Below, piece after piece: positions 1 to 8,121 of a stretch of 10,478 bases of DNA. A model generated the notes under the pieces. It was given only the letters and a program-made list of their open reading frames with translations, had not been told where the DNA came from and did not search any database. This DNA comes from Nanobdellota archaeon (lineage in GTDB: Archaea; Nanobdellota; Nanobdellia; Pacearchaeales; GW2011-AR1): the NCBI GenBank assembly GCA_018901625.1, contig JAHIEM010000134.1:1-10478 (forward strand). Reading direction: 5' to 3'. Positions within the stretch are counted from its first letter, which is position 1; each line of letters begins with the position of its first letter. The position numbers and the translations under genes were made by a program.

Positions 1-1
1 T

Positions 2-847
2 TATATAAGAGTAGAGGAGGTAAATGATAATTCTGGCGGAGTTGGGACACGGATTGTTATTGGGGCGTTAATCGCGATTTATGTTCCGTATCCAGGAAAG
101 TATGCTGAAATTTCTCTTACGACAAAAGATGTTAATGAGGGAGAGAGTGTTCCTGTAACTCTCGAAGTAAGCAATCTGGGAAAGGAGGATATTTTTGTGA
201 ACCCTGTTCTTGAGATTTATAATTATGACAACACTAAGATAGATTTGATGAATCTCGGGCTGAGAAGTGCAAGAACACAGGCAAAAGAAAAATTTGAGAC
301 GCAGATAAACACTAAAAACTACCAGCCAGGAGTGTATACTGCTTTTGCGTCTGTTGATTACGGCGGGAGTGAAACAGCCCGGGCAAATTCAACTTTTAGA
401 ATAGGAACACTTTCTGTGGCTGTTGTAAACTGGACTTCTATGTTTAAAAAGGGCAAGATAAGCAAGTTTGACATTGAAATAGAGAGTTTATGGAACTCAA
501 AAATAAATTCAGTATATGCTTCTGTTAATATAAGCAGGGATGGAAATATGCTTGATTATTTTAAGACGTCTCCGTCAACATTAGAGATGTGGCAGAAGTC
601 TACTATTACTGGATATCTTAATGCAGAGGGCGCTGATGAGGGGAGCTATGATGCAAATATAACTCTGTACTATGAGGATAGAACCAGCAGCAGGGATGTT
701 GAGATAATTGTGTATAAAGAGAGCAATTTTACGATTATAATAATTGTTTCAGTGGCTATTGCCGTGGCCATATCTGCCGGGATATTCTTTATTTTGAGGT
801 GGAAGAAAAAGCATGATAAAACAGAGAGCAAGAAAAGAAAGAAGTAA
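2..847 (+). CDS. C-terminally anchored surface protein with two Ig-like (CARDB-type) domains, 5' partial
   Basis: The reading frame is open from the left edge, so the true start lies upstream. A GTG at 197 is in frame, but it falls inside a beta-rich domain and is an internal Val. The visible part is 281 residues. The stretch after PYPGKYAEISL (residues about 30-125) has the alternating pattern of a CARDB/NEW3-like beta-sandwich (EGESVPVTLEVSNLG, then PGVYTAFASV). A second such domain spans about 135-240. A hydrophobic segment at residues about 244-266 (731-799) is followed by a Lys/Arg-rich tail. By the positive-inside rule the Ig domains lie outside the cell and the tail inside. Family identity rests on pattern only; binding partners are unknown. 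The last 35 bases overlap the next gene in another frame, which suggests translational coupling. The protein is the first visible member of a run of surface proteins. Confidence 0.88.
   Translation, partial: YIRVEEVNDNSGGVGTRIVIGALIAIYVPYPGKYAEISLTTKDVNEGESVPVTLEVSNLGKEDIFVNPVLEIYNYDNTKIDLMNLGLRSARTQAKEKFETQINTKNYQPGVYTAFASVDYGGSETARANSTFRIGTLSVAVVNWTSMFKKGKISKFDIEIESLWNSKINSVYASVNISRDGNMLDYFKTSPSTLEMWQKSTITGYLNAEGADEGSYDANITLYYEDRTSSRDVEIIVYKESNFTIIIIVSVAIAVAISAGIFFILRWKKKHDKTESKKRKK
796..802 (+). promoter_or_regulatory. Putative Shine-Dalgarno for the gene starting at 813
   Basis: GAGGTGG lies 10 bases before the ATG at 813 and closely resembles the archaeal consensus GGAGGTGA. It sits inside the end of the upstream gene and supports the overlapping start over later in-frame codons. 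It is one of few recognisable ribosome sites in the window. Confidence 0.45.
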
Positions 848-1274
848 AATTCTGGCAGTAGTTTTGATTTTTATCCTTACTGTTTTAATTGGAATTTTAG
901 CGCGCGAACTTGCCAGTGCTTTTTCTTTGCTTGAAACGAAGGAGTTTTATGCTAAGGCTGTTGTCTCTGAGACAAGTGGTTTTGACCTGAATAGTTCTGC
1001 TTTGATATTCGGAGAAGTTAAACCCGGAGGAAGCGCTTCGCGGGAAATCTTTTTTGAAAATAAATATGATAAAAGCGTAAGGGTAAGAATTTATTCTACA
1101 GGGAACATTAATGAGCTGCTATCAGGGTTTGACAATAATTTTATACTGCGCAGAAACGAGACAAAGAAAGTGGGATTCAGTGTTTATGCTTCTGAAAATG
1201 CGGAGCATGGGTTATATACTGGGAAAGTATTCATAGAGGTTAGAAGGCATTGGTTTCTTGGCAATGCAGAATAA
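813..1274 (+). CDS. Small N-terminally anchored protein with one extracytoplasmic beta domain
   Basis: A 153-residue protein that I do not recognise as a named family. Residues 1-11 are strongly basic (KQRARKERSK). A hydrophobic segment follows at about 13-36, so the protein is probably an N-in, C-out membrane protein or has an uncleaved signal anchor. Residues about 60-145 look like a single Ig-like beta-sandwich: GEVKPGGSASREIFFENK, then VRVRIYSTG, then RNETKKVGFSVYA and a closing GLYTGKVFIEVRR. This layout is typical of NEW3/DUF916-like domains. There is no C-terminal membrane segment. The ATG at 813 is favoured because it supplies the basic N-terminus ahead of the membrane segment and has a GAGGTGG upstream. 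The gene overlaps its left neighbour by 35 bp and ends 36 bp before the next. A structural partner of the neighbouring Ig proteins is plausible but is inferred from position alone. Confidence 0.8.
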   Translation: MIKQRARKERSKILAVVLIFILTVLIGILARELASAFSLLETKEFYAKAVVSETSGFDLNSSALIFGEVKPGGSASREIFFENKYDKSVRVRIYSTGNINELLSGFDNNFILRRNETKKVGFSVYASENAEHGLYTGKVFIEVRRHWFLGNAE

Positions 1275-1276
1275 CA

Positions 1277-1288
1277 TTAAATATTTAA
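1277..1288 (+). promoter_or_regulatory. Putative TATA box for leaderless transcription of the 672-residue gene
   Basis: TTAAATATTTAA is a perfect 12-bp palindrome in the 36-bp spacer between two genes. Its centre is about 28 bases before the ATG at 1311. An archaeal TATA box is expected 25-30 bases before the transcript start, so this position fits a transcript starting at or very near the ATG. No Shine-Dalgarno sits close to 1311; the nearest G-rich stretch (AAGGGGCGG, 1287-1295) ends 15 bases away. That also fits a leaderless mRNA. A palindromic box does not itself set direction. Confidence 0.5.
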
Positions 1289-1310
1289 GGGGCGGTTAAC
1301 AATCAGATAT

Positions 1311-3329
1311 ATGGGCAGAAGAGGAAGAAATGTCGTGGTTATACTTTTGGTGGCATTCATATTTCTTAACCTATGCTTGTCAGTGATTCTTATGTGGCCG
1401 GAGGCTTCTTCACTGACTGGAAGATTTGCTGGATGGGAAGATTTTATTGTAAAAGCTATGACGTCTCTTGCAAGAGTCACGATTATTATTCCTGGGGGGG
1501 TGTGGGAGATTATTATTGACTGCCCCCAGAATGCAACTTATAATTTCAGCATAGGGGACATGTACACTCTTGGCTTAAATGTTTCTGCAAGTTTTGATGC
1601 CACGCTGTGGAGATATACATTAACAGATTTGAGGCATAATCAGGTGGTTTATGACAGTGTTGCGTTTACTCCGAATTCCACTTTTGATGCTGTAAGGTGG
1701 AGTAATTTTCTAAGCGTTTACGCTGACTATGCTGGTGGCGGAACATTTGGCAGGAATGTTACCTTTTTTGTCTATGTTCCAAATTCTCCGCCATACATAA
1801 CCATTCCTCTGCAAATTTATACTTGCGAGGATTCTGCGCTGCATTATTATTTTAATGTTTCTGATAATGATGAGGATTTTTCCAATTCTAGTTTTGAAGT
1901 TAATAACAATCCGAAGGATATTTTTCATGTTACTTTTTCATCAGTTATAAATGATACGACAAGAAGGTGGGAGCTTTTTTCTGCCAAACTGGATAAACGG
2001 TTTGTGGGAAATTATTCACAGACAATTGAGGCGAGCGATGGGCAGTATTCTGATTACAAACAAGTGAACATAAGCGTGATAGAGATAAATCACGAGCCTG
2101 TTGCTGAAAATATAGGGGTAAGGACTGTTTGGACAACTGGGGAAAATGTTTTTTACATGCAGGTTAGCGTGAGTGATGTTGAGGATGGGGGACAGAGTTC
2201 TGGAAATTTAATTTTTAATCTGACTTTTATTAATTCTGAGAATCTTTTTAATATAAGCAATACTGGGGTGATGAATTTTACAGCGGATGAGGGTAATATC
2301 GGGGTTTATAATATCAGCTTATGCATCAGAGATAGAGGCTTGCAGAATGTGCATCCTAATATCAGCTTATGCAGCCAGGACGGGAGTTCATTAACTGCGT
2401 GCCAGAATTTTTCAATTACAGTTACAAACGAGAACAGAAATCCTACTATCCTTTCGTATTATCCTCTTAATCTTGTTTTGTCTGCTAATGGAAATGATAA
2501 TCTGTATTTTAATCTGACAAAGTATGATGCTGACTGGACAATTCCAGATGCTTACTGGTATGTTGACGGTTCTTTTAAGGAATATGATTCTGGCAGCAGT
2601 TTCGATGAATTTAGGCATAGCTTTGGCTGCGGCATTTCTGGGGCGCATAGTGTTAAGGCAGAGATAACAGATGGGCTGCTGAATGATTCTATTGAGTGGA
2701 GTATAAATGTTACCCGCGTTAGTTGTCCTGCTGCGCTTCCTGGAGGCGGCGGAGGCGGCGGAGGCGGATGCACTGAGAAGTGGGTTTGCGCTAATTGGAA
2801 TGTCTGCCAGAATGCTGAAAAATCCAGAGTGTCTGGATTGTTAGCAGGGGGAGATTATAGAGATATTAAGGAGGGCTGCAAGAATAACTACTGGGCTGAT
2901 GAGGCATGTGGATTCCAGACACGGAATTGTTTTGATGTGAATAACTGCAACCGCACTATAAACAGGCCTTTTCTTGTTCAGGAGTGTTACTATTCAGAGG
3001 ATCCGAGCTGTAAAGACGGAGTAAAAAATTGCCATGATAATTCGTGCGAGCTGCTTGTTGACTGCGGAGGGCCGTGCTCTTTCTGCCCGACATGCTCGGA
3101 TGGAATTATGAACCAAGATGAAGAAGGAGTTGACTGTGGAGGGCCGTGCCCGTGGAAGTGCAAGGTAGAAATGCCTTTACTGAAGAAAATAAATTGGTAT
3201 TATCTTATACATCTCATAATTCTCGTTGGAATAATTTTGCTTGTGATTCTCATAATTCTACTAAGTCGCATACTTTCTATCAGAAGAAAAATTAAGGGGA
3301 AGGGAGATGAATATGGCAAAAAGAAGTGA
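1311..3329 (+). CDS. Large surface protein: Ig/cadherin-like repeats, poly-Gly linker, Cys-rich module, C-terminal membrane anchor
   Basis: 672 residues. A basic N-terminus and hydrophobic segment (about 8-28) act as signal or anchor. Beta-rich repeats follow, divided by cadherin-like linkers: NSPPYIT at 158, INHEPVA at 259 and NRNPTI at 375, with SDNDED and SDVEDG acidic motifs. Nine consecutive Gly (478-486) lead into a module of 18 Cys in 131 residues (487-617). It begins with a thrombospondin-1-like pattern, CTEKWVCANWNVC, then QTRNCFDVNNC after an insertion of about 30 residues. Two VDCGGPC units (583-589 and 607-613) follow, the second in the form DGIMNQDEEGVDCGGPC. A hydrophobic span at about 629-655 and a basic tail end the protein. 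Eighteen cysteines (an even number) outside the membrane suggest disulfide bonding. A role in adhesion or surface structure is inferred; the ligand is unknown. The gene overlaps the next by 23 bp. Confidence 0.92.
   Translation: MGRRGRNVVVILLVAFIFLNLCLSVILMWPEASSLTGRFAGWEDFIVKAMTSLARVTIIIPGGVWEIIIDCPQNATYNFSIGDMYTLGLNVSASFDATLWRYTLTDLRHNQVVYDSVAFTPNSTFDAVRWSNFLSVYADYAGGGTFGRNVTFFVYVPNSPPYITIPLQIYTCEDSALHYYFNVSDNDEDFSNSSFEVNNNPKDIFHVTFSSVINDTTRRWELFSAKLDKRFVGNYSQTIEASDGQYSDYKQVNISVIEINHEPVAENIGVRTVWTTGENVFYMQVSVSDVEDGGQSSGNLIFNLTFINSENLFNISNTGVMNFTADEGNIGVYNISLCIRDRGLQNVHPNISLCSQDGSSLTACQNFSITVTNENRNPTILSYYPLNLVLSANGNDNLYFNLTKYDADWTIPDAYWYVDGSFKEYDSGSSFDEFRHSFGCGISGAHSVKAEITDGLLNDSIEWSINVTRVSCPAALPGGGGGGGGGCTEKWVCANWNVCQNAEKSRVSGLLAGGDYRDIKEGCKNNYWADEACGFQTRNCFDVNNCNRTINRPFLVQECYYSEDPSCKDGVKNCHDNSCELLVDCGGPCSFCPTCSDGIMNQDEEGVDCGGPCPWKCKVEMPLLKKINWYYLIHLIILVGIILLVILIILLSRILSIRRKIKGKGDEYGKKK
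2309..2373 (+). repeat. 17-bp direct repeat inside the 672-residue gene, 48-bp period
   Basis: TAATATCAGCTTATGCA occurs perfectly at 2309-2325 and again at 2357-2373, exactly 48 bases (16 codons) apart. Both copies encode NISLC in the same frame. The remaining 31 bases of each unit are only loosely similar. It looks like an old in-frame tandem duplication within one Ig-like repeat. Confidence 0.7.
3057..3149 (+). repeat. Duplicated VDCGGPC-coding unit, 72-bp period
   Basis: A 21-base segment at 3057-3077 recurs at 3129-3149 with a single mismatch (TGC versus TGT for Cys). The spacing is 72 bases, or 24 codons. Each copy encodes VDCGGPC in the Cys-rich membrane-proximal part of the surface protein. 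Near-identity at DNA level, including the GGG CCG codons, points to a fairly recent duplication of the module or to gene conversion. Confidence 0.7.
3294..3306 (+). promoter_or_regulatory. Purine-rich ribosome binding region for the 1258-residue gene
   Basis: AAGGGGAAGGGAG lies directly before the ATG at 3307. AAGGGGA has 6-base spacing to 3307, and GGGAG has 6-base spacing to a second in-frame ATG at 3313. Either start is therefore possible; they differ by two residues ahead of the MAKRSELA signal region. This is the strongest ribosome site in the window, and it lies inside the upstream gene. Confidence 0.5.
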
Positions 3330-6300
3330 ATTAGCTTTATTTTTTTTAGTTTTGATACTAATGGCTGCAGCAGCTATTGCCTCTTCAGGCGATATAATAT
3401 TTACTGGAAACAATATAAACTATCCTGCTTCTGAAGATGCTCTTTATTCTCATAATCTCAGCGCAAATATAACCGGCACAGGGGCGAATATTACTTTTTC
3501 GATATATGAAGATAGTACAAATACTGTGAAATGGAATTATACTACTATAAATTACAGCCAGATATCTTCGTGGATTTTTATAAGCAATTCTACACTGGGG
3601 ACTTTAGTAATAAACGCAACCAAAGATAATCAGACTGGAAATTTTATTATTCCAATTAAAGTTTCTTGGATAAATAGCAGCGAGGGAGAAGGATATACGT
3701 CTGGTGTATCATTTAATTTTAATGTGAGTGCAGTAAATGACGCGCCGGTTTTCACTTCAGTACAGCCAGAGTATAACCTGACTGAAAATAATGCTTTTTC
3801 AGCATTTGTGAATGCAAGCGACGAAGAAAACCACTTTCCACTAGCTTTCAACTTTAACTTTACAACCTGCGAGACGGCTTTGTGGAGTACAAGAGACAAC
3901 TGCACGCTTTTTAGCGCGGTAAATTATTCAAATACTTCTTCACAGATTAGCTTTACACCTTCTCATAATGATGTTGGGAAGTACTATGTGAATGTTTCTG
4001 TAATGGATTATGGAGAGAGTTATACTTGCTCTGGGGGGTATTGCGCCGCAGATTACTCGCAGAATAAGACTACTTATTACTCGCAGATAGTTATCTTTAA
4101 TGTTTTTTCTTCTCTTAGAGTGGACATAAGCCTCTGCAATAATTCTGTTCTCTATGAGAATCAGATGTTTAACTGCACTATAAACATCACATCAAAGGGG
4201 CAGGCGGACAGCCTGACTGCGCTAAGCAATTCTACACTAAGAAATTCTGCAACTCCGAGCTATGTAAACAGGAGCTGGGTTTATTCTGGCGCGGGTTTTA
4301 ACTCGTCTAACTTTTCTGCGTCTGTTCTTATAAATGCAACTCCGCAGAAAAGAGAGGTTGGGAACTGGACTATCAATTTTAGTGTTAGTGATTTGGATTC
4401 TGGTGAAAGCCAGACTGTTCAGATATATTTTTATGTGAATAGGACTGTAAATTCCCTGGTTGCGCTTGATGAAATCAGCAATCAAACTATTTATGAAAAT
4501 AAGACGATTTATGTAAATGCAAGCGACGATGATTTGCTTGTTCCAGACAAGATTGTTTATAATGAGAATTTAACATTTGCTTCTAATTCTTCGTGGGTTT
4601 CTGTCACAAAATTCTCAACTCCTTCTGGCGGGAATTATAGCATGGCAAGAATAGAGATTAACCATAACTACGCCCTTTCTGTTCTTGGAACTGGGAACTA
4701 CACTGTTAGGGTTAATGTTTCTGACATCTCTGGAAATTATGCTGAGAGAAATTTTACAATACAGGTATTAAATGATTCTGCTCCTGTGTGGAACTCTACA
4801 ATGGCAAGCGAGTTTATAATTTATGAAGATAATCTGACTTATCTTAATCTGACTGCGAATGTAATTGATGCAGAAAATGATGCCATTACTTTTTCATACT
4901 CAAACAACACGTCATTTCCTTCATTTAGCCTCAATGCTACGACAGGGGTGATTAATTTTACTTCAGGAGATGCAGATGTTGGGGAGCATATACTGATTAT
5001 AAATGCCAGTGACAACAAGACTGTTTCTTCCAAAACCTTTAATTTTACGGTTTATAATGTAAATGACGCCCCATTTATTGAGGGGATATCAAGCCAGGCT
5101 GCAATAGAGGATACTAGCAAGGATATTGTAATGCATATTCAAGATGAAGACCTGAGAATTCCTTTAAATCAGGCTGGATTCTATAATGAAAGCTTTGGCA
5201 TTAACCTGACAATTCAGGGGGTTAATTCAAGCCTGTTTAGCTTTGCGCTGGTTGAAAGATTGAATACTGCAAATAAATCAAGATACATTGCAACATTCAC
5301 TCCGAGAAAAGCTGATGTCGGAAGTTATAATATTACAATAAATGTGAGTGATGCTGGGAATTTGAGCTATCAGGCAAACTTTACATTGACAATAAGCTCA
5401 ATAAATCACGCTCCTGTTTTAATGAACATAAGCAACCAGACTTCTGCCATCAATAGAAACTTTTATCTTGAAATAAACGCAACAGACATTGAGGATGGAG
5501 ATTCTTCTGATGAAAACACTAATTTTACTTTTTCCCATAATTTTCTTTCCGGAGGCTCGTTTTTGAATTCCACTTTTTTCAATTTAACAAGCGGAAAGAT
5601 AAACATAACTTTTAATTCGAGCCAGTACGGAGCTTACAGGATAAATATTACTGTAAATGACAGCAATAATTTACAAGATTCAAGAAACTTCTGGGTTTTT
5701 GTCTACGGAACCCCGAACATTACATTTCCTGATTTATACCAGAACTTTTCACTTCAGGAAGGCAATGTTTCTGATATAACCTTCAGGGCGAATCATTCTG
5801 TCCAGAATAATCTTACTTATTATTTTTATCTGAACAATATACTGAGATATAATCTGAGTTATTATGGGAATGACACTAATCTTACGTGGCAGTTTAATCC
5901 GAATTTTACAGATGAGGGATATGGTATGAATAAAAATCTTTCTTTAGTTGTTTATAATCCGAGTTATCCTGAATTGAATGCTACAGCGGTATGGGGCGCA
6001 AATATCTCTCATACAAATGCGCCTATAAATTTCTCAGGGTATATCGGAGATAAACAGGCAGCGTATACCAGCACGATTTCTATAAGCTTAAAAGATTATT
6101 TTTCTGATGCAGATTACTCAGATGTCTATTATAACCAGACAATTAACTTTTCTGTTGCAAGCAATGCCACTCCAAGCTATATAACTTCAAGTGTTTCATC
6201 TGGGTGGGCGCTGACACTATCGTCATCAGTCGCTGTTGTTGAAGTTATTACAGTGTCTGGCAGAGATTACAATGAAAGCAACTCCAGCCTGACTAATTCT

Positions 6301-7083
6301 TCAAGCAATTCTTTTTTAGTTGAGTTCACAACTCCTGCTACAACTCCATCTCCTGCTCCTTCAAGCGGGGGCGGGGGTTCTTCAATACCCATTGCACTGA
6401 AGATAATCCTTCCAGAACCACTCTCGGCTTACACGAAAGATAAGATTTCGCTTCCTCTAACGCTCCGTAATGGGGGAAAAATGATACTCTATAATATTGA
6501 TTTGAGCGGCATTGCTGCGATAAACAATGTCCTGAGCAAGGATATATCTCTTTCTTTCAGCAGGCAGAAGTTCTCCCAATTGTCTATTGGGGAAGAAATT
6601 AATATTACTATGGATGCAGACATAGACACGGAAACTCCTGGGCTTTACGAGCTGACTATCACTGGGAAAGTTGAGAGCCCGAAATTCAGTGATTGGGGGA
6701 AGCTGTATCTTACTGTAAAGGAGGGGAACATGTCTTCTGCCATAGAGAAAATAATTTTCACTGAAGAGCTTATTGCTGAGAATCCCAGATGCGTGGAACT
6801 TATGGAGAGAGTGAATGAAGCAAGAAAGCTATCTGATTCTGGAAGAGCAGAAGAAGCAATCAAATTATCCCAGGATGTGATTGATGCATGCAGATATGCT
6901 ATAATGCAGGTTTCAATTCCTATAAGAAGAGAGAAACTGGAAGACAGGATATTTAAGTATATTGTTTTTTCTACACTAGTTGTGTTTTTTGTCGGCTTGA
7001 CTTATTATACTTACAAGAGGAGAAAACTAAAAAGGATGAGGAGAGTAAATCTGTGGAATGAGCGATGGGGGGGAAAGGTTTAA
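3307..7083 (+). CDS. Giant cadherin/Ig-like repeat surface protein, extremely rich in N-glycosylation sequons, C-terminal membrane anchor
   Basis: 1258 residues. A signal peptide-like N-terminus (hydrophobic 8-26, likely cut near ASS) precedes a chain of beta domains. These are joined by cadherin/Ig-type linkers: VNDAPVF at 143, NDSAPVW at 489, VNDAPFI at 585, INHAPVL at 699 and TNAPINF at 903. I count about 88 Asn-X-Ser/Thr sites, only two of them after residue 1010. A Thr/Pro/Ser/Gly linker (about 1009-1026, with GGGG) leads to a NEW3-like domain (about 1028-1137). A predicted helical, TPR-like hairpin follows (about 1141-1212, with ARKLSDSGRAEEAIKL). One membrane segment (about 1215-1236) and a basic cytoplasmic tail end the protein. 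It is probably a long, glycosylated cell-surface or adhesion protein. The repeat fold is assigned from linkers and strand pattern only. It lies 39 bp before the MoxR-type ATPase gene, so the ATPase set may act on it. Confidence 0.94.
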   Translation: MNMAKRSELALFFLVLILMAAAAIASSGDIIFTGNNINYPASEDALYSHNLSANITGTGANITFSIYEDSTNTVKWNYTTINYSQISSWIFISNSTLGTLVINATKDNQTGNFIIPIKVSWINSSEGEGYTSGVSFNFNVSAVNDAPVFTSVQPEYNLTENNAFSAFVNASDEENHFPLAFNFNFTTCETALWSTRDNCTLFSAVNYSNTSSQISFTPSHNDVGKYYVNVSVMDYGESYTCSGGYCAADYSQNKTTYYSQIVIFNVFSSLRVDISLCNNSVLYENQMFNCTINITSKGQADSLTALSNSTLRNSATPSYVNRSWVYSGAGFNSSNFSASVLINATPQKREVGNWTINFSVSDLDSGESQTVQIYFYVNRTVNSLVALDEISNQTIYENKTIYVNASDDDLLVPDKIVYNENLTFASNSSWVSVTKFSTPSGGNYSMARIEINHNYALSVLGTGNYTVRVNVSDISGNYAERNFTIQVLNDSAPVWNSTMASEFIIYEDNLTYLNLTANVIDAENDAITFSYSNNTSFPSFSLNATTGVINFTSGDADVGEHILIINASDNKTVSSKTFNFTVYNVNDAPFIEGISSQAAIEDTSKDIVMHIQDEDLRIPLNQAGFYNESFGINLTIQGVNSSLFSFALVERLNTANKSRYIATFTPRKADVGSYNITINVSDAGNLSYQANFTLTISSINHAPVLMNISNQTSAINRNFYLEINATDIEDGDSSDENTNFTFSHNFLSGGSFLNSTFFNLTSGKINITFNSSQYGAYRINITVNDSNNLQDSRNFWVFVYGTPNITFPDLYQNFSLQEGNVSDITFRANHSVQNNLTYYFYLNNILRYNLSYYGNDTNLTWQFNPNFTDEGYGMNKNLSLVVYNPSYPELNATAVWGANISHTNAPINFSGYIGDKQAAYTSTISISLKDYFSDADYSDVYYNQTINFSVASNATPSYITSSVSSGWALTLSSSVAVVEVITVSGRDYNESNSSLTNSSSNSFLVEFTTPATTPSPAPSSGGGGSSIPIALKIILPEPLSAYTKDKISLPLTLRNGGKMILYNIDLSGIAAINNVLSKDISLSFSRQKFSQLSIGEEINITMDADIDTETPGLYELTITGKVESPKFSDWGKLYLTVKEGNMSSAIEKIIFTEELIAENPRCVELMERVNEARKLSDSGRAEEAIKLSQDVIDACRYAIMQVSIPIRREKLEDRIFKYIVFSTLVVFFVGLTYYTYKRRKLKRMRRVNLWNERWGGKV

Positions 7084-7122
7084 TAATCTGTCTGGATTTA
7101 CAGTTAAAAGAGCAAATTTAAG

Positions 7123-8109
7123 ATGAGAAAAAGAGATGAGAGGGTTAGTGCGGTGGAGGTTAGAAGTTGCGCGGATGTAGTTTCAAGAATGAAGAAAGAG
7201 ATATCCAAAATTGTTATTGGGCAGGAAGAGGTAGTTGACGGGCTGATTTGCGCTATTCTATGTGACGGGCATGTTTTAATTGAAGGAGTTCCTGGAATTG
7301 CTAAAACTTTGCTTATACGGGCTTTAGCAGATGTTTCTGGCTGCAGTTCAAAAAGAGTGCAGTTTACAGTTGACTTGCTGCCTACTGATTTGAGCGGGAT
7401 TACAAGCTATACTCCTGGAAAGGGGTTTGAGATTATCAAGGGGCCGATTTTTACAAATTTTATTATTGCAGATGAGATTAATAGAAGTCCTCCTAAAACG
7501 CAGTCAGCGCTTCTTGAGGCAATGCAGGAGAAACAGGTTACAATAGGCAAGACTACTTTCAAGCTTCCTATTCCTTTTTTTGTGATGGCTAATGAAAATC
7601 CTCTTGAGCAGAGTGGAGTCTATCCGCTTCCGGAGGCACAGGTTGACAGGTTTTTATTCAAGCTGATTATGACTTATCCGAAAATTGATGATGAGGAGAA
7701 GATTATGGAAGATAATATCACTCTGAGCAAGTTTGAAGATTTTTGCATTAAAGGAGTAACCTCTCCGGCAGAAATCCTCAAGATGCAGAGTTTAACCAAG
7801 CGAGTTTATTCAAGCAAGAAAATAAAGAGCTATATTCTCAAAATTGTTGACATAACAAGAGCAAAGGATTTTGAGCATGGAAGCTGCATAGCATGGGGCG
7901 CTTCTCCGAGGGCGACTATAGGGCTTTACATTGCAAGCAAGGCGAGAGCATTAATGAACGGGAGAAATTTTGTTATCCCGAAAGATGTCCGGGATGTTGC
8001 TTATAGTGTTTTGAGGCATAGATTGATGCTGACTTACAAAGCGAAAGTAGGGGGAATAAGTTCGGACAATATTGTCAGTGGGATTTTAAGTAAATTGAGG
8101 GCTCCTTAA
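7123..8109 (+). CDS. MoxR-family AAA+ ATPase
   Basis: 328 residues, normal for the family. MoxR proteins use ATP to act as chaperone-like or remodelling machines, usually beside DUF58 and VWA genes. Visible motifs are Walker A GVPGIAKT (55-62), the family motif VQFTVDLLPTDLSG (79-92), Walker B FIIADEINR (113-121, D117 and E118), a sensor 1 region MANENPLEQSGVYPLPE (155-171), arginine finger DRF (R176) and sensor 2 GASPRA (R263). All catalytic residues are present, so ATPase activity is expected. Sensor 1 reads ANENP where most family members have ATQNP. No membrane segment is seen, so it is cytoplasmic. The ATG at 7123 lacks an obvious ribosome site. A GTG at 7153 would give a slightly shorter protein and cannot be excluded. 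The DUF58 partner begins 12 bp downstream. Confidence 0.97.
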   Translation: MRKRDERVSAVEVRSCADVVSRMKKEISKIVIGQEEVVDGLICAILCDGHVLIEGVPGIAKTLLIRALADVSGCSSKRVQFTVDLLPTDLSGITSYTPGKGFEIIKGPIFTNFIIADEINRSPPKTQSALLEAMQEKQVTIGKTTFKLPIPFFVMANENPLEQSGVYPLPEAQVDRFLFKLIMTYPKIDDEEKIMEDNITLSKFEDFCIKGVTSPAEILKMQSLTKRVYSSKKIKSYILKIVDITRAKDFEHGSCIAWGASPRATIGLYIASKARALMNGRNFVIPKDVRDVAYSVLRHRLMLTYKAKVGGISSDNIVSGILSKLRAP

Positions 8110-8121
8110 TTTCTGATTAAA

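Noticed and set aside
197..847. GTG at 197 as the true start of the first gene
   Set aside because: The frame is open through to the left edge, and the upstream codons (PYPGKYAEISL, EGESVPVTLEVSNLG) continue the same Ig-like domain. The GTG codes an internal Val and the gene is truncated by the window.
1277..1480. Minus-strand 67-codon frame across the start of the 672-residue gene
   Set aside because: It lies opposite the signal segment of a well-supported gene, and its translation shows no recognisable pattern.
2552..2773. Minus-strand frame with a poly-Pro run
   Set aside because: It is the reverse reading of the Gly-repeat codons at 2742-2768 in a well-supported plus-strand gene.
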